A DNA stretch of 64,000 nucleotides from Bacteroidales bacterium (GCA_016934395.1 JAFGSZ010000001.1:1-64000), one strand, 5' to 3'; shown: positions 24,382 through 36,257, counted from the first letter of the stretch. The notes: generated by a model from the sequence alone, not told the origin. Made by a program: numbers and translations.

Positions 24382-25803
24382 ATGCACAAAGAAGTTTGGA
24401 ATAATTGTTTGAAAATTATAAAGGACAATGTACCTTCTATTAGTTTTCGGACCTGGTTTGAACCAATCGTTCCACTTCGAGTAGATAAAAACATTCTCAC
24501 CATTCAGGTTCCCAGTCCGTTTTTTTATGAATACCTTGAAGAGAAATATATTGAAATTATAAGCAAAACTTTAAGAAAGGAATTGGGTGTTGATGCCAAA
24601 CTGGAGTATAGCGTGGTTATGGATAATAATGGCTATACCAATCCAAATCCATATACTGTAAAATTACCTGCCAGAAATCAATCAGACATTAAAAACAGAC
24701 CGGTATCAGTTCCCCTTAATGCTGAAGAAAATACAATTAAAAATCCTTTTATTATTCCCGGAATAAAAAAATTAAATATCGATCCCCGGTTAAATCCGGA
24801 AAATTCTTTTGATAACTTTGTAGAAGGAGAATGTAATCGTTTAGCCCGTTCAGCAGGATATGCAGTGGCAAGCAATCCGGGCGGTACAGCTTTTAATCCT
24901 TTACTGATATATGGCGATTCCGGACTTGGAAAAACACACCTGGCACAGGCGGTTGGAATAGAGGTAAAAGATAAATTACCCGAAAAAGTTGTGCTTTATG
25001 TAAATGCCAATAAATTTCAAACACAATTTGTGGAGGCAATCCGTAATAATACGCGGAACGATTTTCTTCATTTCTATCAAATGATAGACGTGCTGGTAAT
25101 TGATGACGTTCACGAGTTTGCCGGCAAAGAAAAAACCCAGGATATCTTTTTTCATATATTCAATCATCTTCATCAATCCGGAAAACAATTAATTCTTACT
25201 TCTGATAAACCTCCGGTAGAACTTCAGGGATTAGAACAACGGCTGCTTTCAAGATTTAAATGGGGTCTGTCAGCTGACCTTCAGGTTCCCGATTTTGAAA
25301 CGAGAATTGCAATTCTGAAACAGAAACTTTATAAAGACGGCATTGAAATGCCCGATGAAGTTATTGAATATATTGCCACCCATATCACCGATAATATCAG
25401 GGAACTGGAGGGCGCTTTAATTTCTTTGCTTGCCCAGTCGACACTAAACCGCAAGGAAGTGACCCTCGATTTGGCAAAGGAAATGATTGACAAGCTCATT
25501 AAGAATACAAAAAGAGAAGTATCTATTGATTATATTCAAAAAGTAGTATGCGACTATTTTGATATTGGTGTAGACATGCTTCAGTCAAAAACCCGGAAAC
25601 GAGAGATAGTGCAGGCAAGACAGGTAGCTATGTTTTTCTCAAAAAGCCTTACAAAATCATCGCTTGCTACTATTGGCTCACAGATCGGAGGTAAAGACCA
25701 TGCCACAGTGTTGCATGCCTGCAAAACAGTAAACAACCTGTTGGATACAGACCGGCATTTTAAAAATCAAATAGAGGATATTGAGAAAAAACTTAAATTT
25801 TAA
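24382..25803 (+). CDS. dnaA: Chromosomal replication initiator protein DnaA
   Basis: IYGDSGLGKTHLAQAVG Walker A, C-terminal GSQIGGKDHATVLHACKTV. Confidence 0.97.
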   Translation: MHKEVWNNCLKIIKDNVPSISFRTWFEPIVPLRVDKNILTIQVPSPFFYEYLEEKYIEIISKTLRKELGVDAKLEYSVVMDNNGYTNPNPYTVKLPARNQSDIKNRPVSVPLNAEENTIKNPFIIPGIKKLNIDPRLNPENSFDNFVEGECNRLARSAGYAVASNPGGTAFNPLLIYGDSGLGKTHLAQAVGIEVKDKLPEKVVLYVNANKFQTQFVEAIRNNTRNDFLHFYQMIDVLVIDDVHEFAGKEKTQDIFFHIFNHLHQSGKQLILTSDKPPVELQGLEQRLLSRFKWGLSADLQVPDFETRIAILKQKLYKDGIEMPDEVIEYIATHITDNIRELEGALISLLAQSTLNRKEVTLDLAKEMIDKLIKNTKREVSIDYIQKVVCDYFDIGVDMLQSKTRKREIVQARQVAMFFSKSLTKSSLATIGSQIGGKDHATVLHACKTVNNLLDTDRHFKNQIEDIEKKLKF

Positions 25804-25817
25804 AATAGTGCTTATAT

Positions 25818-25850
25818 AAACAGGTTCAAAATTGAACCTGTTTTTTTTTA
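25818..25850 (+). terminator. Intrinsic terminator after dnaA
   Basis: AAACAGGTTCAAAATTGAACCTGTTTTTTTTT. Confidence 0.85.
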
Positions 25851-26035
25851 ATGTTTTTTTATTTATGAATTTTAACCCTGAAGTAAAAAACCACATTTCC
25901 ACATTGAGCCATTTTAATACCGATTTTTTTTCCATTCATTTAATCAGCTTATTCTTATTAAATTTATTTTTCAATAAATTATATAATTTTAATATTCAGA
26001 GATGAGGATTTTTTCCCGGACATAAAAAGTTTACA

Positions 26036-26644
26036 ATGAACGACACATTTTTTACGATATCCGGAAGTTCAGAAGGTATTTTTAAAGATAAAGGCAGTAA
26101 ATTTTATTCATTTGCATTTCCCGTAAGCAATGAAGAAGAAATTAAAATAATTATTGAAAATCTGAAAAAGCAGCATCATGCTGCCAGGCATCATTGTTAT
26201 GCTTATATTCTAGGCGCCGATAAAACAGATTTTCGGATACATGATGATGGCGAACCTTCAGGCACTGCCGGAAAACCTATCCATGGTCAGCTATTATCAT
26301 TTAATCTTACAAATATATTAATTGTTGTAGTGCGTTATTTCGGTGGTACTTTGCTTGGTACCAGCGGTTTAATCAATGCCTATAAACAAGCTGCAAAAGA
26401 TGTGCTTGAAAAGTCAGAAATCATTGAAAATATTATTGAAAATTCTTATCACCTCGAGTTTGAATATATTGATATGAATAACGTGATGAAAATATTGAAA
26501 GAGGAAAAATTAAACCAACTAAATCCAATTTTTAATTTAAAGTGCGAATTAGACTTATCCATAAGATTACGCGATACTGAAAGGATACTTGGCAGGTTAA
26601 ATAATATTGGATCGTTACATCTAAACCTGACAACCGGCAAATGA
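26036..26644 (+). CDS. YigZ/IMPACT family protein
   Basis: KDKGSKFYSFAFPV, DDGEPSGTAGKPI, VVVRYFGGTLLGTSGLINAYKQAA. Confidence 0.92.
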   Translation: MNDTFFTISGSSEGIFKDKGSKFYSFAFPVSNEEEIKIIIENLKKQHHAARHHCYAYILGADKTDFRIHDDGEPSGTAGKPIHGQLLSFNLTNILIVVVRYFGGTLLGTSGLINAYKQAAKDVLEKSEIIENIIENSYHLEFEYIDMNNVMKILKEEKLNQLNPIFNLKCELDLSIRLRDTERILGRLNNIGSLHLNLTTGK

Positions 26645-26742
26645 GAATAAATATTTATAAATTAATACGAACAAAAAATTTTACAACTATAATCTTCATT
26701 ATATTTACTAAAAGGTCCCTAAAATTTTAAATTATCTGCTAC

Positions 26743-27651
26743 ATGAAAAATAAAAGTCTTGTCTCAATAGATGATTATTCAAAAGATGAATACATTAAGA
26801 TACTTGACCTGGCTGCTAAATTTGAACAGAATCCTGTTCAGGACATCCTTAAAGGAAAAGTTATTGCCACATTATTCTTCGAGCCTTCCACCCGCACAAG
26901 GCTTAGTTTTGAAAGCGCCATTAACCGGCTTGGAGGCAAAGTAATCGGATTTAGTGATTCCAGTTCATCTTCTGTAACCAAAGGCGAAACAATTTATGAC
27001 ACCATAAAAATTGTAAGTAATTATTGCGATCTGATTGTAATGCGGCATCCCCTTGAAGGAAGTGCGCGTTATGCCAGCGAAATTACAAATGTTCCAATAA
27101 TAAATGCCGGTGACGGGGCAAACCAGCATCCTACACAAACACTGTTGGACATGTATTCTATCCGGAAAACACAGGATAAGCTGGAAGACCTGAATTTATT
27201 TATGGTGGGTGATTTAAAATATGGCCGAACGGTACATTCCCTGCTAATGGCCATGTCGAAATTTAATACAACATTTAATTTTATTTCACCTGATGAACTT
27301 AAAATGCCTGATGGATATAAGCTATACCTGGACAAAATTGGATTAAAATATTATGAGCATAAAGATTTTACAGATATAATTTCACGGGCAGATATTATTT
27401 ACATGACCCGCGTTCAAAAAGAGCGGTTTTCGGATCCTATTGAATATGAACGCTGCAAAAACGCATATATATTAAAGAATTACATGCTTGAAAACACAAA
27501 ACCAACTATGAAGATTCTACATCCGCTGCCCAGAGTAAATGAAATAAACGTGGATGTTGACATAAATCCGAAAGCCTACTATTTTACCCAGGCTTTAAAT
27601 GGCGTTTTTGTAAGGCAGGCAATTATCTCATCAATATTAGGTTTGATTTAA
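26743..27651 (+). CDS. pyrB: Aspartate carbamoyltransferase catalytic subunit
   Basis: [36 protein letters not shown]. Confidence 0.96.
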   Translation: MKNKSLVSIDDYSKDEYIKILDLAAKFEQNPVQDILKGKVIATLFFEPSTRTRLSFESAINRLGGKVIGFSDSSSSSVTKGETIYDTIKIVSNYCDLIVMRHPLEGSARYASEITNVPIINAGDGANQHPTQTLLDMYSIRKTQDKLEDLNLFMVGDLKYGRTVHSLLMAMSKFNTTFNFISPDELKMPDGYKLYLDKIGLKYYEHKDFTDIISRADIIYMTRVQKERFSDPIEYERCKNAYILKNYMLENTKPTMKILHPLPRVNEINVDVDINPKAYYFTQALNGVFVRQAIISSILGLI

Positions 27652-27664
27652 TACTACTATACCC

Positions 27665-28120
27665 ATGAAAGATAAAATATTAGAAGTAAGCGCAATTAAA
27701 GACGGAACAGTAATCGACCATGTTCCTGCAGACAGCCTGTTCAAAGTTATATCCATTCTTGGACTCGATAAAATCGATAAAAAAACCACTTTTGGCACCA
27801 ACCTGGAAAGTCATCGGCTTGGGAAAAAAGCCATCATAAAGCTCTCAGATATCCAGTTCAAAAAAGACGAAATCAATAAAATATCCCTGGTGGCACCACA
27901 GGCAAAACTAAATATTATAAAAGACTACCAGGTTGTGGAAAAAAAAGTAGTTGAAATTCCCGATGATGTTATTGGTATTGTAAAATGTGTAAACCCTCAA
28001 TGCATTACTAATAATGAACGCATTACCACAAAATTTAAAGTTATTTCTAAATCAGAGGTGAAATTAAAATGTCACTATTGCGAAAAAATTACCGATCGGG
28101 AGCATATGGAGATTATATGA
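27665..28120 (+). CDS. pyrI: Aspartate carbamoyltransferase regulatory subunit
   Basis: IKDGTVIDHVPA, zinc-site CVNPQC...CHYCEK. Confidence 0.95.
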   Translation: MKDKILEVSAIKDGTVIDHVPADSLFKVISILGLDKIDKKTTFGTNLESHRLGKKAIIKLSDIQFKKDEINKISLVAPQAKLNIIKDYQVVEKKVVEIPDDVIGIVKCVNPQCITNNERITTKFKVISKSEVKLKCHYCEKITDREHMEII

Positions 28121-28122
28121 TC

Positions 28123-28590
28123 CTAACGTAAGCGTTCGTACGATTTAACAAGAAACTCATCTCTTCGAATTCCCCTGAAAGCCTGAAATGCAAGTATTAT
28201 GCTTATTGGTGGAATTACAATAGCAAACCTAAATGTATGCTGGATTACTCCCAGATCTTTTTTAATTGTGAAATAGTAAAAAAAGATCATTATAATTAGA
28301 CCTATCATCAGCAAGATATTAAAAACGCATAATCGAAGTTGTCTCGGCCTTTTTTTGTAAAATACTATTGTGACAACACTCAAAATGATGATAATAAAAA
28401 TTAATATGGATATTGGAATAGTAGATAATAATAATCCGGTATTTTTTGTATCCATTCCAACAACTCCATAACTAAAAAATTTAGCCAGGTCATCGCCATA
28501 TAACATGAGTTCTGCTATAGGAATAAACAATAAAAAGATCATCAGAATAGTAACAATAGCTAAATAAATGGTTTGGGGACGTTGAATCAT
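28123..28590 (-). CDS. DUF4293-like membrane protein
   Basis: MIQRPQTIYLAIVTI N-terminus with four TM segments, typical Bacteroidota family. Confidence 0.75.
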   Translation of the reverse strand: MIQRPQTIYLAIVTILMIFLLFIPIAELMLYGDDLAKFFSYGVVGMDTKNTGLLLSTIPISILIFIIIILSVVTIVFYKKRPRQLRLCVFNILLMIGLIIMIFFYYFTIKKDLGVIQHTFRFAIVIPPISIILAFQAFRGIRRDEFLVKSYERLR

Positions 28591-28676
28591 GGTATTAATT
28601 TTAAAACAAAAATAAAAAACATTCTGAAATAGAATACAAATATAAATTTTTGTGACCTGTTACAAACCTAAAAAGT

Positions 28677-29492
28677 CTATTGATTCCCTAAAATTAAGGG
28701 CAATCCGTCTTTTCCGCTACCAACAACTACTACCTTGGTATTTTGTGATTGCGAAAGTTGAAGAGTGGCATCTATTCCTCGCTGTTGCAAAATTTTATCA
28801 GTTAAGCTGGTATTTATAATCCGGTTATAATTGGCAATACCTTTGGCTTCAATCTCTTTACGTTCTGCTTCCAGTTCTTCTTTTTGCAGCCTATATTTCA
28901 TAGCTTCCGCTATTTGCCTTTGCTCCTCTTTATTATCAATAGCCATACGAATTTGTTCAGGCAATTTTATTGACCGGATTAAAAGAGTTTTTAACAACAC
29001 ATTGTTTTCCTTAAGGTTTTCTTCGGTTTCCTTAATAATGGCAGCTTCAACTTCAGCTCTTTTGGTAGAATAAATTTCTTCAGCTTCATAGCTGCCGAAA
29101 ATTTTTCTGGCAGCTGATCGGAGTTCGGGAATTACTAATCGTTGTGTATAGTCTACAGAAAAATTCTCGTACAAATCTCCAATATTTTCTCTTACAGGAA
29201 CAAACCGCAATGTAACATCAATATTTATGGATAATCCCCTTTTATCGAGTACATCCATAGGTTCTTCAACTATTTGTTCCCGCATATCATATATAATCAT
29301 GCTGTTCCAGGGAGCAATGGTATGAAGCCCCGGAGTATAAATTCTTTCTTTATCCAGACCCTTTGACAAAGGTTTAAATAAAATACCTGCTTCGGTAGGT
29401 TCCAAAATCTTAAACATTCTGCTACCGAATATTACTAATAGGATAATTAAAATTACTGCGATAATTAATATAGAAGTGAGTTGTTTTTTCAT
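28677..29492 (-). CDS. SPFH/prohibitin family protein (start MKKQLTSIL; ORF-track start 29537)
   Basis: Single TM, VTLRFVPV..., LRSAARKIFGSYEAEEIYSTKRAEVEAAI. Confidence 0.85.
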   Translation of the reverse strand: MKKQLTSILIIAVILIILLVIFGSRMFKILEPTEAGILFKPLSKGLDKERIYTPGLHTIAPWNSMIIYDMREQIVEEPMDVLDKRGLSINIDVTLRFVPVRENIGDLYENFSVDYTQRLVIPELRSAARKIFGSYEAEEIYSTKRAEVEAAIIKETEENLKENNVLLKTLLIRSIKLPEQIRMAIDNKEEQRQIAEAMKYRLQKEELEAERKEIEAKGIANYNRIINTSLTDKILQQRGIDATLQLSQSQNTKVVVVGSGKDGLPLILGNQ

Positions 29493-29945
29493 ATTATTCA
29501 ATTTAAATGGATTACGTTTCCAACGACAAAAATACATTAATTGTGATTATCACAAAAAATTGATCTTGAAATTCAGAAAAAATTTGTGAATATGTTTAAT
29601 TGCGGCACATTAAAATAATCAATAGATTTGGATCCATAGTTGCTGGTGTTTGTGGTTGTAAAATTAAGATTAAATCATATTTGTTAACCAAAAATTAGAG
29701 GCCGTTTATATTCAGTAAAATTTAATAGATGTGAAAATGGGGCACGCTATATAGTTTTCTTTGTCTATATAATAATTTGTAGTGTTGAACAAATACCATC
29801 AATAATAAGTTTATATATTTTATTTTTTCTTTTTAAAGTAAAATTGTACAAGCAAAATATTCAGATTAATATAAAAAATTGCTAAATTATTATTAGATTA
29901 TAAATTACAACAGACCGGATATAATTTTAAAATTTTAAAAAATAT

Positions 29946-30821
29946 ATGACTGATAAGGAAATTAAGGCGCTTATTTCATTGCTGGATGATACCGATACAG
30001 AAGTTGTGAATATGGTATCAGAAAATCTTTTGCAGAAAGGGGTGTCAGTCATACCTGAACTCGAAAAAGCCTGGGAAACTACTTTAAATGAAGTATTACA
30101 GGGCCGTTTGGAAAATGTTATACAAAATATTCAATTCAACAGAACCAAAGCTAACCTGGGGCAATGGGTTCAATCAGGGCATGATTATATTCTAGAAGGG
30201 GCTTTTTATTTAGCACAGTTTCAGTTTCCTGAAATTGAATTTAACAGAATTGATGAGGAAATTGAGAATATCAGAAAAGATGTATGGCTGGAGATTAATA
30301 ATAACCTGACTGCACTGGAAAAAGTTAAAATTTTAAATTATGTAATTTTTGACCTTCATAAATATTCAAGAAATACCTCAAATTTTTATTCACCACAAAA
30401 TTCATACATTAACCAGGTTATAGAAACAAAAAAGGGAAATCCGATTTCATTGGCCATAATATATCTTTCAATAGCGCATAAGCTTGATTTACCAATTTAT
30501 GGTGTAAATCTGCCTAAAAATTTTATACTTGCCTATAAAGATGAATTTCGGCAATACGATTCCAAGGACGAAACAGAGGATATTTTATTTTACATTAATC
30601 CTTATAACAAAGGAGTAGTATTAGGAAAAAGAGAGATTGACTACTTTCTTACACAACAAAACATGGAACATGATCAGTCTTATTATGTACCCTGTTCCAA
30701 TGCAGAAATTTTAATACGGTTAATAAATAATTTAATTCTTGCATACGAAAAAGTTGGATTTCAGGATAAAATCCAACGGTTGAACGACCTGATTAAAGTA
30801 GTGCAAAAAATAATTATTTAG
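29946..30821 (+). CDS. SirB1/transglutaminase-like family protein
   Basis: [38 protein letters not shown]. Confidence 0.75.
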   Translation: MTDKEIKALISLLDDTDTEVVNMVSENLLQKGVSVIPELEKAWETTLNEVLQGRLENVIQNIQFNRTKANLGQWVQSGHDYILEGAFYLAQFQFPEIEFNRIDEEIENIRKDVWLEINNNLTALEKVKILNYVIFDLHKYSRNTSNFYSPQNSYINQVIETKKGNPISLAIIYLSIAHKLDLPIYGVNLPKNFILAYKDEFRQYDSKDETEDILFYINPYNKGVVLGKREIDYFLTQQNMEHDQSYYVPCSNAEILIRLINNLILAYEKVGFQDKIQRLNDLIKVVQKIII

Positions 30822-32448
30822 CGTAGCTTACGGCCCTTGTTTCTCTGATCACAGTAATTTTCACCTGACCCGGATACGTCATTTCATCCTGAATTTTTTT
30901 AGCAATGTCTGCAGACAATTGATCGGCCTCATTATCGGTTACCCTGTCACTACCCACAATAACCCGGAGTTCCCTGCCAGCCTGAATAGCATATGTTTTC
31001 ATTACACCCGGATAGGTTAATGCCAAATTTTCCAGATCTTTAAGTCTTTTTATATATGATTCCACAACTTCACGACGGGCGCCCGGACGTGCTCCTGAGA
31101 TGGCATCGCAAACCTGTACAATCGGAGAAATAAGGCTGGTCATTTCAATTTCATCATGGTGTGCACCAATAGCATTACAGATTTCCGGTTTTTCTTTATA
31201 TTTTTCAGCCAACTGCATACCATAAATTGCATGTGGCAATTCCGGCTCATCATCAGGTACTTTTCCAATATCGTGCAACAATCCTGCACGTTTGGCCAGT
31301 TTCTGGTTTAATCCAAGTTCAGATGCCATAATAGCGCTCAGGTTGGCTACTTCACGTGAATGCTGGAGCAGATTTTGTCCGTAAGAAGACCTGTACTTCA
31401 TTTTACCTACCAGCCTGATCAACTCAGGGTGAAGACCATGTATACCAAGATCAATTGTGGTACGTTTACCGATTTCAACAATTTCTTCCTCAATTTGCTT
31501 TTGGGTTTTTTTCACAACTTCTTCGATCCGTGCAGGGTGGATTCTTCCATCAGTAACCAGTTGGTGAAGTGCAAGCCGGGCGATCTCTCTTCTAACAGGG
31601 TCAAAGGCTGATAAAATAATAGCTTCGGGAGTATCATCCACAATTATTTCTACACCGGTAGCTGCTTCAAGGGCACGAATATTCCGACCTTCACGGCCAA
31701 TAATTCTCCCTTTAATCTCATCGCTTTCGATGTTAAAAACGGTAACGGAATTTTCAATGGCCACTTCGGTAGATACCCTTTGAATGGTTTCAATTACTAC
31801 TTTTTTCGCTTCCCGGGTGGCTGTCATTTTAGCCTCGTCCATAATTTCGTTGATGTAAGACATAGCCTGGGTTTTGGCTTCTTCCTTCAACGATTCCATC
31901 ATTTGCTCTTTAGCTTCTTCGGCAGATAACCCGGAAATGGTTTCCAACTGTTCCACCTGCTGCTTGTGCATTTTATCAAGTTCTTCACTTCTCTTGTCAA
32001 CTAGCGCCAGCTGATGATTTAAATTTTCTTTGATTACATCAAGTTCTGACTTTGCACGCTGATTTTCTTCAATTTTTTGAGAAAGAATTGTTTCTCGTTG
32101 TTTGAACCGGGATTCTGCAGCCGATAATTTATTATTTCTTTCGTTAATATATTTTTCATGCTCACTTTTTAGTTGCAGAAATTTTTCTTTGGCTTGTAAA
32201 ATTTTATCTTTCTTTATTACTTCTGCTTCTGCCTGAGCATCTTTTATTGTATTCTGTATCCGCTTTCTAAAAATAAGCTGAAAAAGCAGATAGGAAAGAA
32301 ATCCTCCAATCACAAAAGACACAGCTCCTATGGAAATTCCTTTTACTATTGCTGGTACCTCAAGTACTATTGATGTTATCATCTTTGATTTTGATATTAA
32401 ATTAAACAAAAAACCCGCATATTTCTTCAATTTTTGATAAAACCCCAT
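30814..32448 (-). CDS. rny: Ribonuclease Y
   Basis: [31 protein letters not shown] and [15 protein letters not shown] domains. Confidence 0.96.
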   Translation of the reverse strand: MGFYQKLKKYAGFLFNLISKSKMITSIVLEVPAIVKGISIGAVSFVIGGFLSYLLFQLIFRKRIQNTIKDAQAEAEVIKKDKILQAKEKFLQLKSEHEKYINERNNKLSAAESRFKQRETILSQKIEENQRAKSELDVIKENLNHQLALVDKRSEELDKMHKQQVEQLETISGLSAEEAKEQMMESLKEEAKTQAMSYINEIMDEAKMTATREAKKVVIETIQRVSTEVAIENSVTVFNIESDEIKGRIIGREGRNIRALEAATGVEIIVDDTPEAIILSAFDPVRREIARLALHQLVTDGRIHPARIEEVVKKTQKQIEEEIVEIGKRTTIDLGIHGLHPELIRLVGKMKYRSSYGQNLLQHSREVANLSAIMASELGLNQKLAKRAGLLHDIGKVPDDEPELPHAIYGMQLAEKYKEKPEICNAIGAHHDEIEMTSLISPIVQVCDAISGARPGARREVVESYIKRLKDLENLALTYPGVMKTYAIQAGRELRVIVGSDRVTDNEADQLSADIAKKIQDEMTYPGQVKITVIRETRAVSYAK

Positions 32449-32454
32449 TATGAC

Positions 32455-32575
32455 ATGGGTGGAGCCGCCAATTTATTTTAAGTTTCCAATGTCCCGATAA
32501 ATCGGAATTCCGCCGAAGCGGTAATATGGCCTGCTTTAGATAAACGTGAGCTAAGCTCCAATTTGATTAATGTTG
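32455..32575 (-). ncRNA. ssrS: Probable 6S RNA (ssrS) between zapA and rny
   Basis: GC-richer island in an AT-rich spacer; minus strand has closing TGGAGC...GCTCCA plus CCGCTTCGGCGG and CCGATTTATCGG hairpins; located between zapA and rny. Family assignment from memory, not verified. Confidence 0.6.
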
Positions 32576-32641
32576 AGTTTCACAAAATTTATTGAAGAAA
32601 CTATGCGGGCAATGATAAATACATATTTTAAAGAACGTATA

Positions 32642-32932
32642 TTACTCCTCTTTTAGATATTCACTAAGCTCTTCACTAATTTCCTTTACATTTTCAAGTA
32701 AAGGCGACAAGTCATGATTTTCCTCACATTCCATCAACCTTGTAACAAATTGCATGGCTGCCATTGCTAAAAAATCCTGCGAATCCTTGTCGGTGTATCG
32801 TTGTTTGTATTGAAGAACCTTTTCATTTATAAGTTTTGCAGCTTTTCTTATTTTTTCCTCATCCCTGCGTTCAATCTTTAATGGATAATATCTATCTGCA
32901 ACCTGCACTTTTATTGATAGTTTATCGTCCAT
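32642..32932 (-). CDS. zapA: Cell division protein ZapA
   Basis: VADRYYPLKIERRDEEKIRKAAKLINEKV, ~96 aa. Confidence 0.88.
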   Translation of the reverse strand: MDDKLSIKVQVADRYYPLKIERRDEEKIRKAAKLINEKVLQYKQRYTDKDSQDFLAMAAMQFVTRLMECEENHDLSPLLENVKEISEELSEYLKEE

Positions 32933-32946
32933 TTTTTATTATTATG

Positions 32947-33240
32947 TTAATTATTTAAAAGAGCAATACATTTGTCAATTTCCCGCACTATTTTATTAAT
33001 CTTAATCTTTGCATCATGTTTACTCTCATCTCCTGATGCAATCGCTTTGCCCAATTTTAAGTTGTTATATTTTAACTCCAGGTCGTTAGTTTTTTGTTCA
33101 AGACTGTTTACTTTTTCAACAAGTTGAAGGTTCTGTTTGTTCAGTACCCGGTTTTTTTCTTTTTCGGTTTCGTAAAGCATTATGATGGATTTTATCTTGC
33201 TCCTCAGCTCACTTGCAATTTCATTATAATTATTTTCCAT
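32947..33240 (-). CDS. Coiled-coil hypothetical protein upstream of zapA
   Basis: 97 aa heptad-rich ORF, operonic with zapA. Confidence 0.7.
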   Translation of the reverse strand: MENNYNEIASELRSKIKSIIMLYETEKEKNRVLNKQNLQLVEKVNSLEQKTNDLELKYNNLKLGKAIASGDESKHDAKIKINKIVREIDKCIALLNN

Positions 33241-33377
33241 CTTTTACTTTCTATACCTTAATGCAAATATAATTACAAAAATATAAAATTCAGCTTTTTT
33301 GATTTTAATTAAAAAAATTAAAATTAGTTTTACATACCTGAAAAAACAATTTTTTAATTTTCAACTTTTATAAATAT

Positions 33378-35108
33378 ATGCATTTTTTCCGACATTTTCC
33401 TTACATCTTTTTGATAATTATCCAATTTAAAACTGCAGCTCAAACTGAACGTTTCGATTCAGTATTTCGTTCTCCACTCGACATACCTGTTTTTTTATCG
33501 GGTAATTACGGAGAGTTGAGAAGTACTCATTTTCATGCCGGTTTGGATATTAAAACACAGGGAGAAGTCGGTAAAAATTTATATGCTGTGGCAGACGGTT
33601 ATATTTCCCGGATAAAAATTCAAAGCGGAGGATATGGTAAAGCAATATATATAAATCATCCAAATGGATATACTACAGTGTATGGGCACATGAATGGTTA
33701 CTCACCGGAATTAACTGAATATATTAAAAGTCAGCAATACAAGCGCAGAAAGTTTGAAATTGATTTATACCTTACTCCCGACCGGTTTAAGGTTAACAAA
33801 GGTGATATTATTGGTATTTCAGGAAACACAGGCCGTTCAGGAGGTCCTCATTTACACTATGAGATAAGAGAAACTAAAAGTCAGGTTCCGGTGAACGCAC
33901 TTTCAATGGGTTTTAATGTTACTGATAACATAAGTCCGATTATATACAAACTGGCTATCTATCCCGAAAATGAAAACAGTTTAATTAATGGAAGAAATAC
34001 CAAATTATTGCTCGCCGTAAATAAAATAAGTAATCTTTATAATGTAAATACTAACGGTATTACCTTGTCGGGTAAAATTGGTTTTGGCATTGAGGCTTAT
34101 GATTATCTTAATGGATCAACCAACAGATGTGGCATTTACAAAATAAAACTTGAGGTTGATGATACACTTATATATGCGCATTGTATTGATAAAATTCCAT
34201 TTGCAAAAGCCAGATACGTGAGAAGTCATATAGATTTTGAGGAAAAAATGAGAAATAACACAAACATTCAAAAGTTATTTATCGATCCAAATAATAAATT
34301 AAACATCTATCAGGATGTGAAAAACCGGGGTATTGTTGATTTTTGTGATGACACTATTCATTCGGTGAAAATCTCAATGAGTGATGCTTATGATAATCAG
34401 GCTTTTCTTCAATTTAATGTAGCTTCAACAACCAAACAATCATCTGTACTTTTTTCAGAGGTTGATTCAGGCTATATCAAAACATTTTATTATGATCGTC
34501 CTAATGTATTTGAAGATAATGAAATAAAGATTAGCATGCCTGCTGATGCGCTGTATAAAAATTTAAATTTTAAGTATGCACGGCAATCCGGCAAAGAAAA
34601 TTATTATTCAGATGTGCACTATATTCATAATCCCAATACACCTGTGCATAAATATTATGAGCTGGCAATTCAAACTAAAAATCTTTCTGAGATCAATAGG
34701 GATAAAGCACTGATTGTCGCCATTGATGATGACAATAAAATTTCATCTGTTGGTGGAGAATGGGAAGAAGGTTTTGTCTACACAAGGCTTAGAGATTTTG
34801 GGAAATTTGCAGTTACCATGGATACCCTGCCTCCAAAAATAATCTCTAACGGTTTTATTGAAAATAAAAAATATCTGAGTAATCAAACACTCAATTTTAT
34901 TATCACAGATGACCTGGCAGGAATTCATTTTTATAATGGATATATTGATGGCGAGTGGGCATTGTTTGAATTTGATGCAAAAACCAATATGTTAAGCTAT
35001 ACAATAGACAGCACCCGGCTTCAACCTAATATGTATCATCAATTGAAAATAATTGTTGAAGATTATAAAGCGAATATTGGTGAATTTGATGCAAAATTTT
35101 ATTATTAA
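33378..35108 (+). CDS. M23 family metallopeptidase
   Basis: STHFHAGLDIKTQG, VYGHMNGY, GPHLHYEIR LytM motifs; signal peptide. Confidence 0.9.
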   Translation: MHFFRHFPYIFLIIIQFKTAAQTERFDSVFRSPLDIPVFLSGNYGELRSTHFHAGLDIKTQGEVGKNLYAVADGYISRIKIQSGGYGKAIYINHPNGYTTVYGHMNGYSPELTEYIKSQQYKRRKFEIDLYLTPDRFKVNKGDIIGISGNTGRSGGPHLHYEIRETKSQVPVNALSMGFNVTDNISPIIYKLAIYPENENSLINGRNTKLLLAVNKISNLYNVNTNGITLSGKIGFGIEAYDYLNGSTNRCGIYKIKLEVDDTLIYAHCIDKIPFAKARYVRSHIDFEEKMRNNTNIQKLFIDPNNKLNIYQDVKNRGIVDFCDDTIHSVKISMSDAYDNQAFLQFNVASTTKQSSVLFSEVDSGYIKTFYYDRPNVFEDNEIKISMPADALYKNLNFKYARQSGKENYYSDVHYIHNPNTPVHKYYELAIQTKNLSEINRDKALIVAIDDDNKISSVGGEWEEGFVYTRLRDFGKFAVTMDTLPPKIISNGFIENKKYLSNQTLNFIITDDLAGIHFYNGYIDGEWALFEFDAKTNMLSYTIDSTRLQPNMYHQLKIIVEDYKANIGEFDAKFYY

Positions 35109-35159
35109 GTTTAGGTGCCTATTTTTCCTCAAACTATTTTAAGAAAATTACCGGGCTAA

Positions 35160-36239
35160 ATGAATAGCAAAATCACAAAATCAGAATTTAGGGTTATGGG
35201 TATCATGTCTGGCACAAGCCTTGATGGGATTGACCTTGCCATTTGTACTTTTAGACATCAGAATAAGAAGTGGAATTTTACGATTGAAAAAGCTATTACA
35301 CTGGAATATTCAGATAATTGGAAGAACAAATTATCCGGCGCATCTAATTTAAATTCTTTAGAACTGCTAAAATTACACAACGAATATGGAGAGTATATTG
35401 GCCAATCGGTCAAAACATTTATAGCTGAGACCGGCCTTATTCCGGAATTAATCGCGTCGCATGGTCATACCATATTTCATCAGCCATCCAAAGGAATTAC
35501 TTTTCAACTTGGACATGGAGCAGCTATAGCAGCAACATGTGGAAGAACTACTATTTCAGATTTCAGATCTTTCGACGTAGCGCTTGGCGGCCAGGGGGCA
35601 CCGCTAGTCCCTGTTGGTGATAAATTATTATTTCAGAACTACCAATTTTGTTTAAACCTGGGAGGTTTTGCTAATATTTCATTTGATAAAAACAATAACA
35701 GAGTAGCCTTCGATATTTGTCCGGTGAATATTGTACTCAACCATTTGGTAAAACCCCTGAAACTTTCCTTTGATACTGAAGGGAAACTGGCACGAAACGG
35801 ATCAGTTAATGGAAATCTGCTGGAAAAACTAAACACATTAACATATTACTCTAAAACAGGACCAAAATCCCTGGGAAGAGAATGGCTGGTAAAAGATTTT
35901 TTACCTGTGTTGGATCAATTTGAAATTCCTGTTAAAGATAAGCTGAGAACTGTAACTGAACATATCGCTGATCAGATAAATAAATCAACAAGCCATGAAA
36001 ACATGGGTAATATTTTAATAACCGGCGGAGGAGTTTTTAATACATTTCTTGTTGAAACAATACGAATAAAAAATAAACATAATTTAATTCAACCAGATAA
36101 ATTACTGATTAACTATAAAGAAGCCCTAATATTTGCTTTTATTGGATTACTGAGATATCTTGGACAACCTAATGTTTACGCGTCTGTTACCGGCGCCGGC
36201 AAAGATTCCGTTTCGGGAATAATCTTTGAATATATTTGA
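35160..36239 (+). CDS. anmK: Anhydro-N-acetylmuramic acid kinase
   Basis: GIMSGTSLDGIDLAIC, GHTIFHQP, GGQGAPLVPVGD. Confidence 0.94.
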   Translation: MNSKITKSEFRVMGIMSGTSLDGIDLAICTFRHQNKKWNFTIEKAITLEYSDNWKNKLSGASNLNSLELLKLHNEYGEYIGQSVKTFIAETGLIPELIASHGHTIFHQPSKGITFQLGHGAAIAATCGRTTISDFRSFDVALGGQGAPLVPVGDKLLFQNYQFCLNLGGFANISFDKNNNRVAFDICPVNIVLNHLVKPLKLSFDTEGKLARNGSVNGNLLEKLNTLTYYSKTGPKSLGREWLVKDFLPVLDQFEIPVKDKLRTVTEHIADQINKSTSHENMGNILITGGGVFNTFLVETIRIKNKHNLIQPDKLLINYKEALIFAFIGLLRYLGQPNVYASVTGAGKDSVSGIIFEYI

Positions 36240-36257
36240 TACAGCCCTATAAAAATA

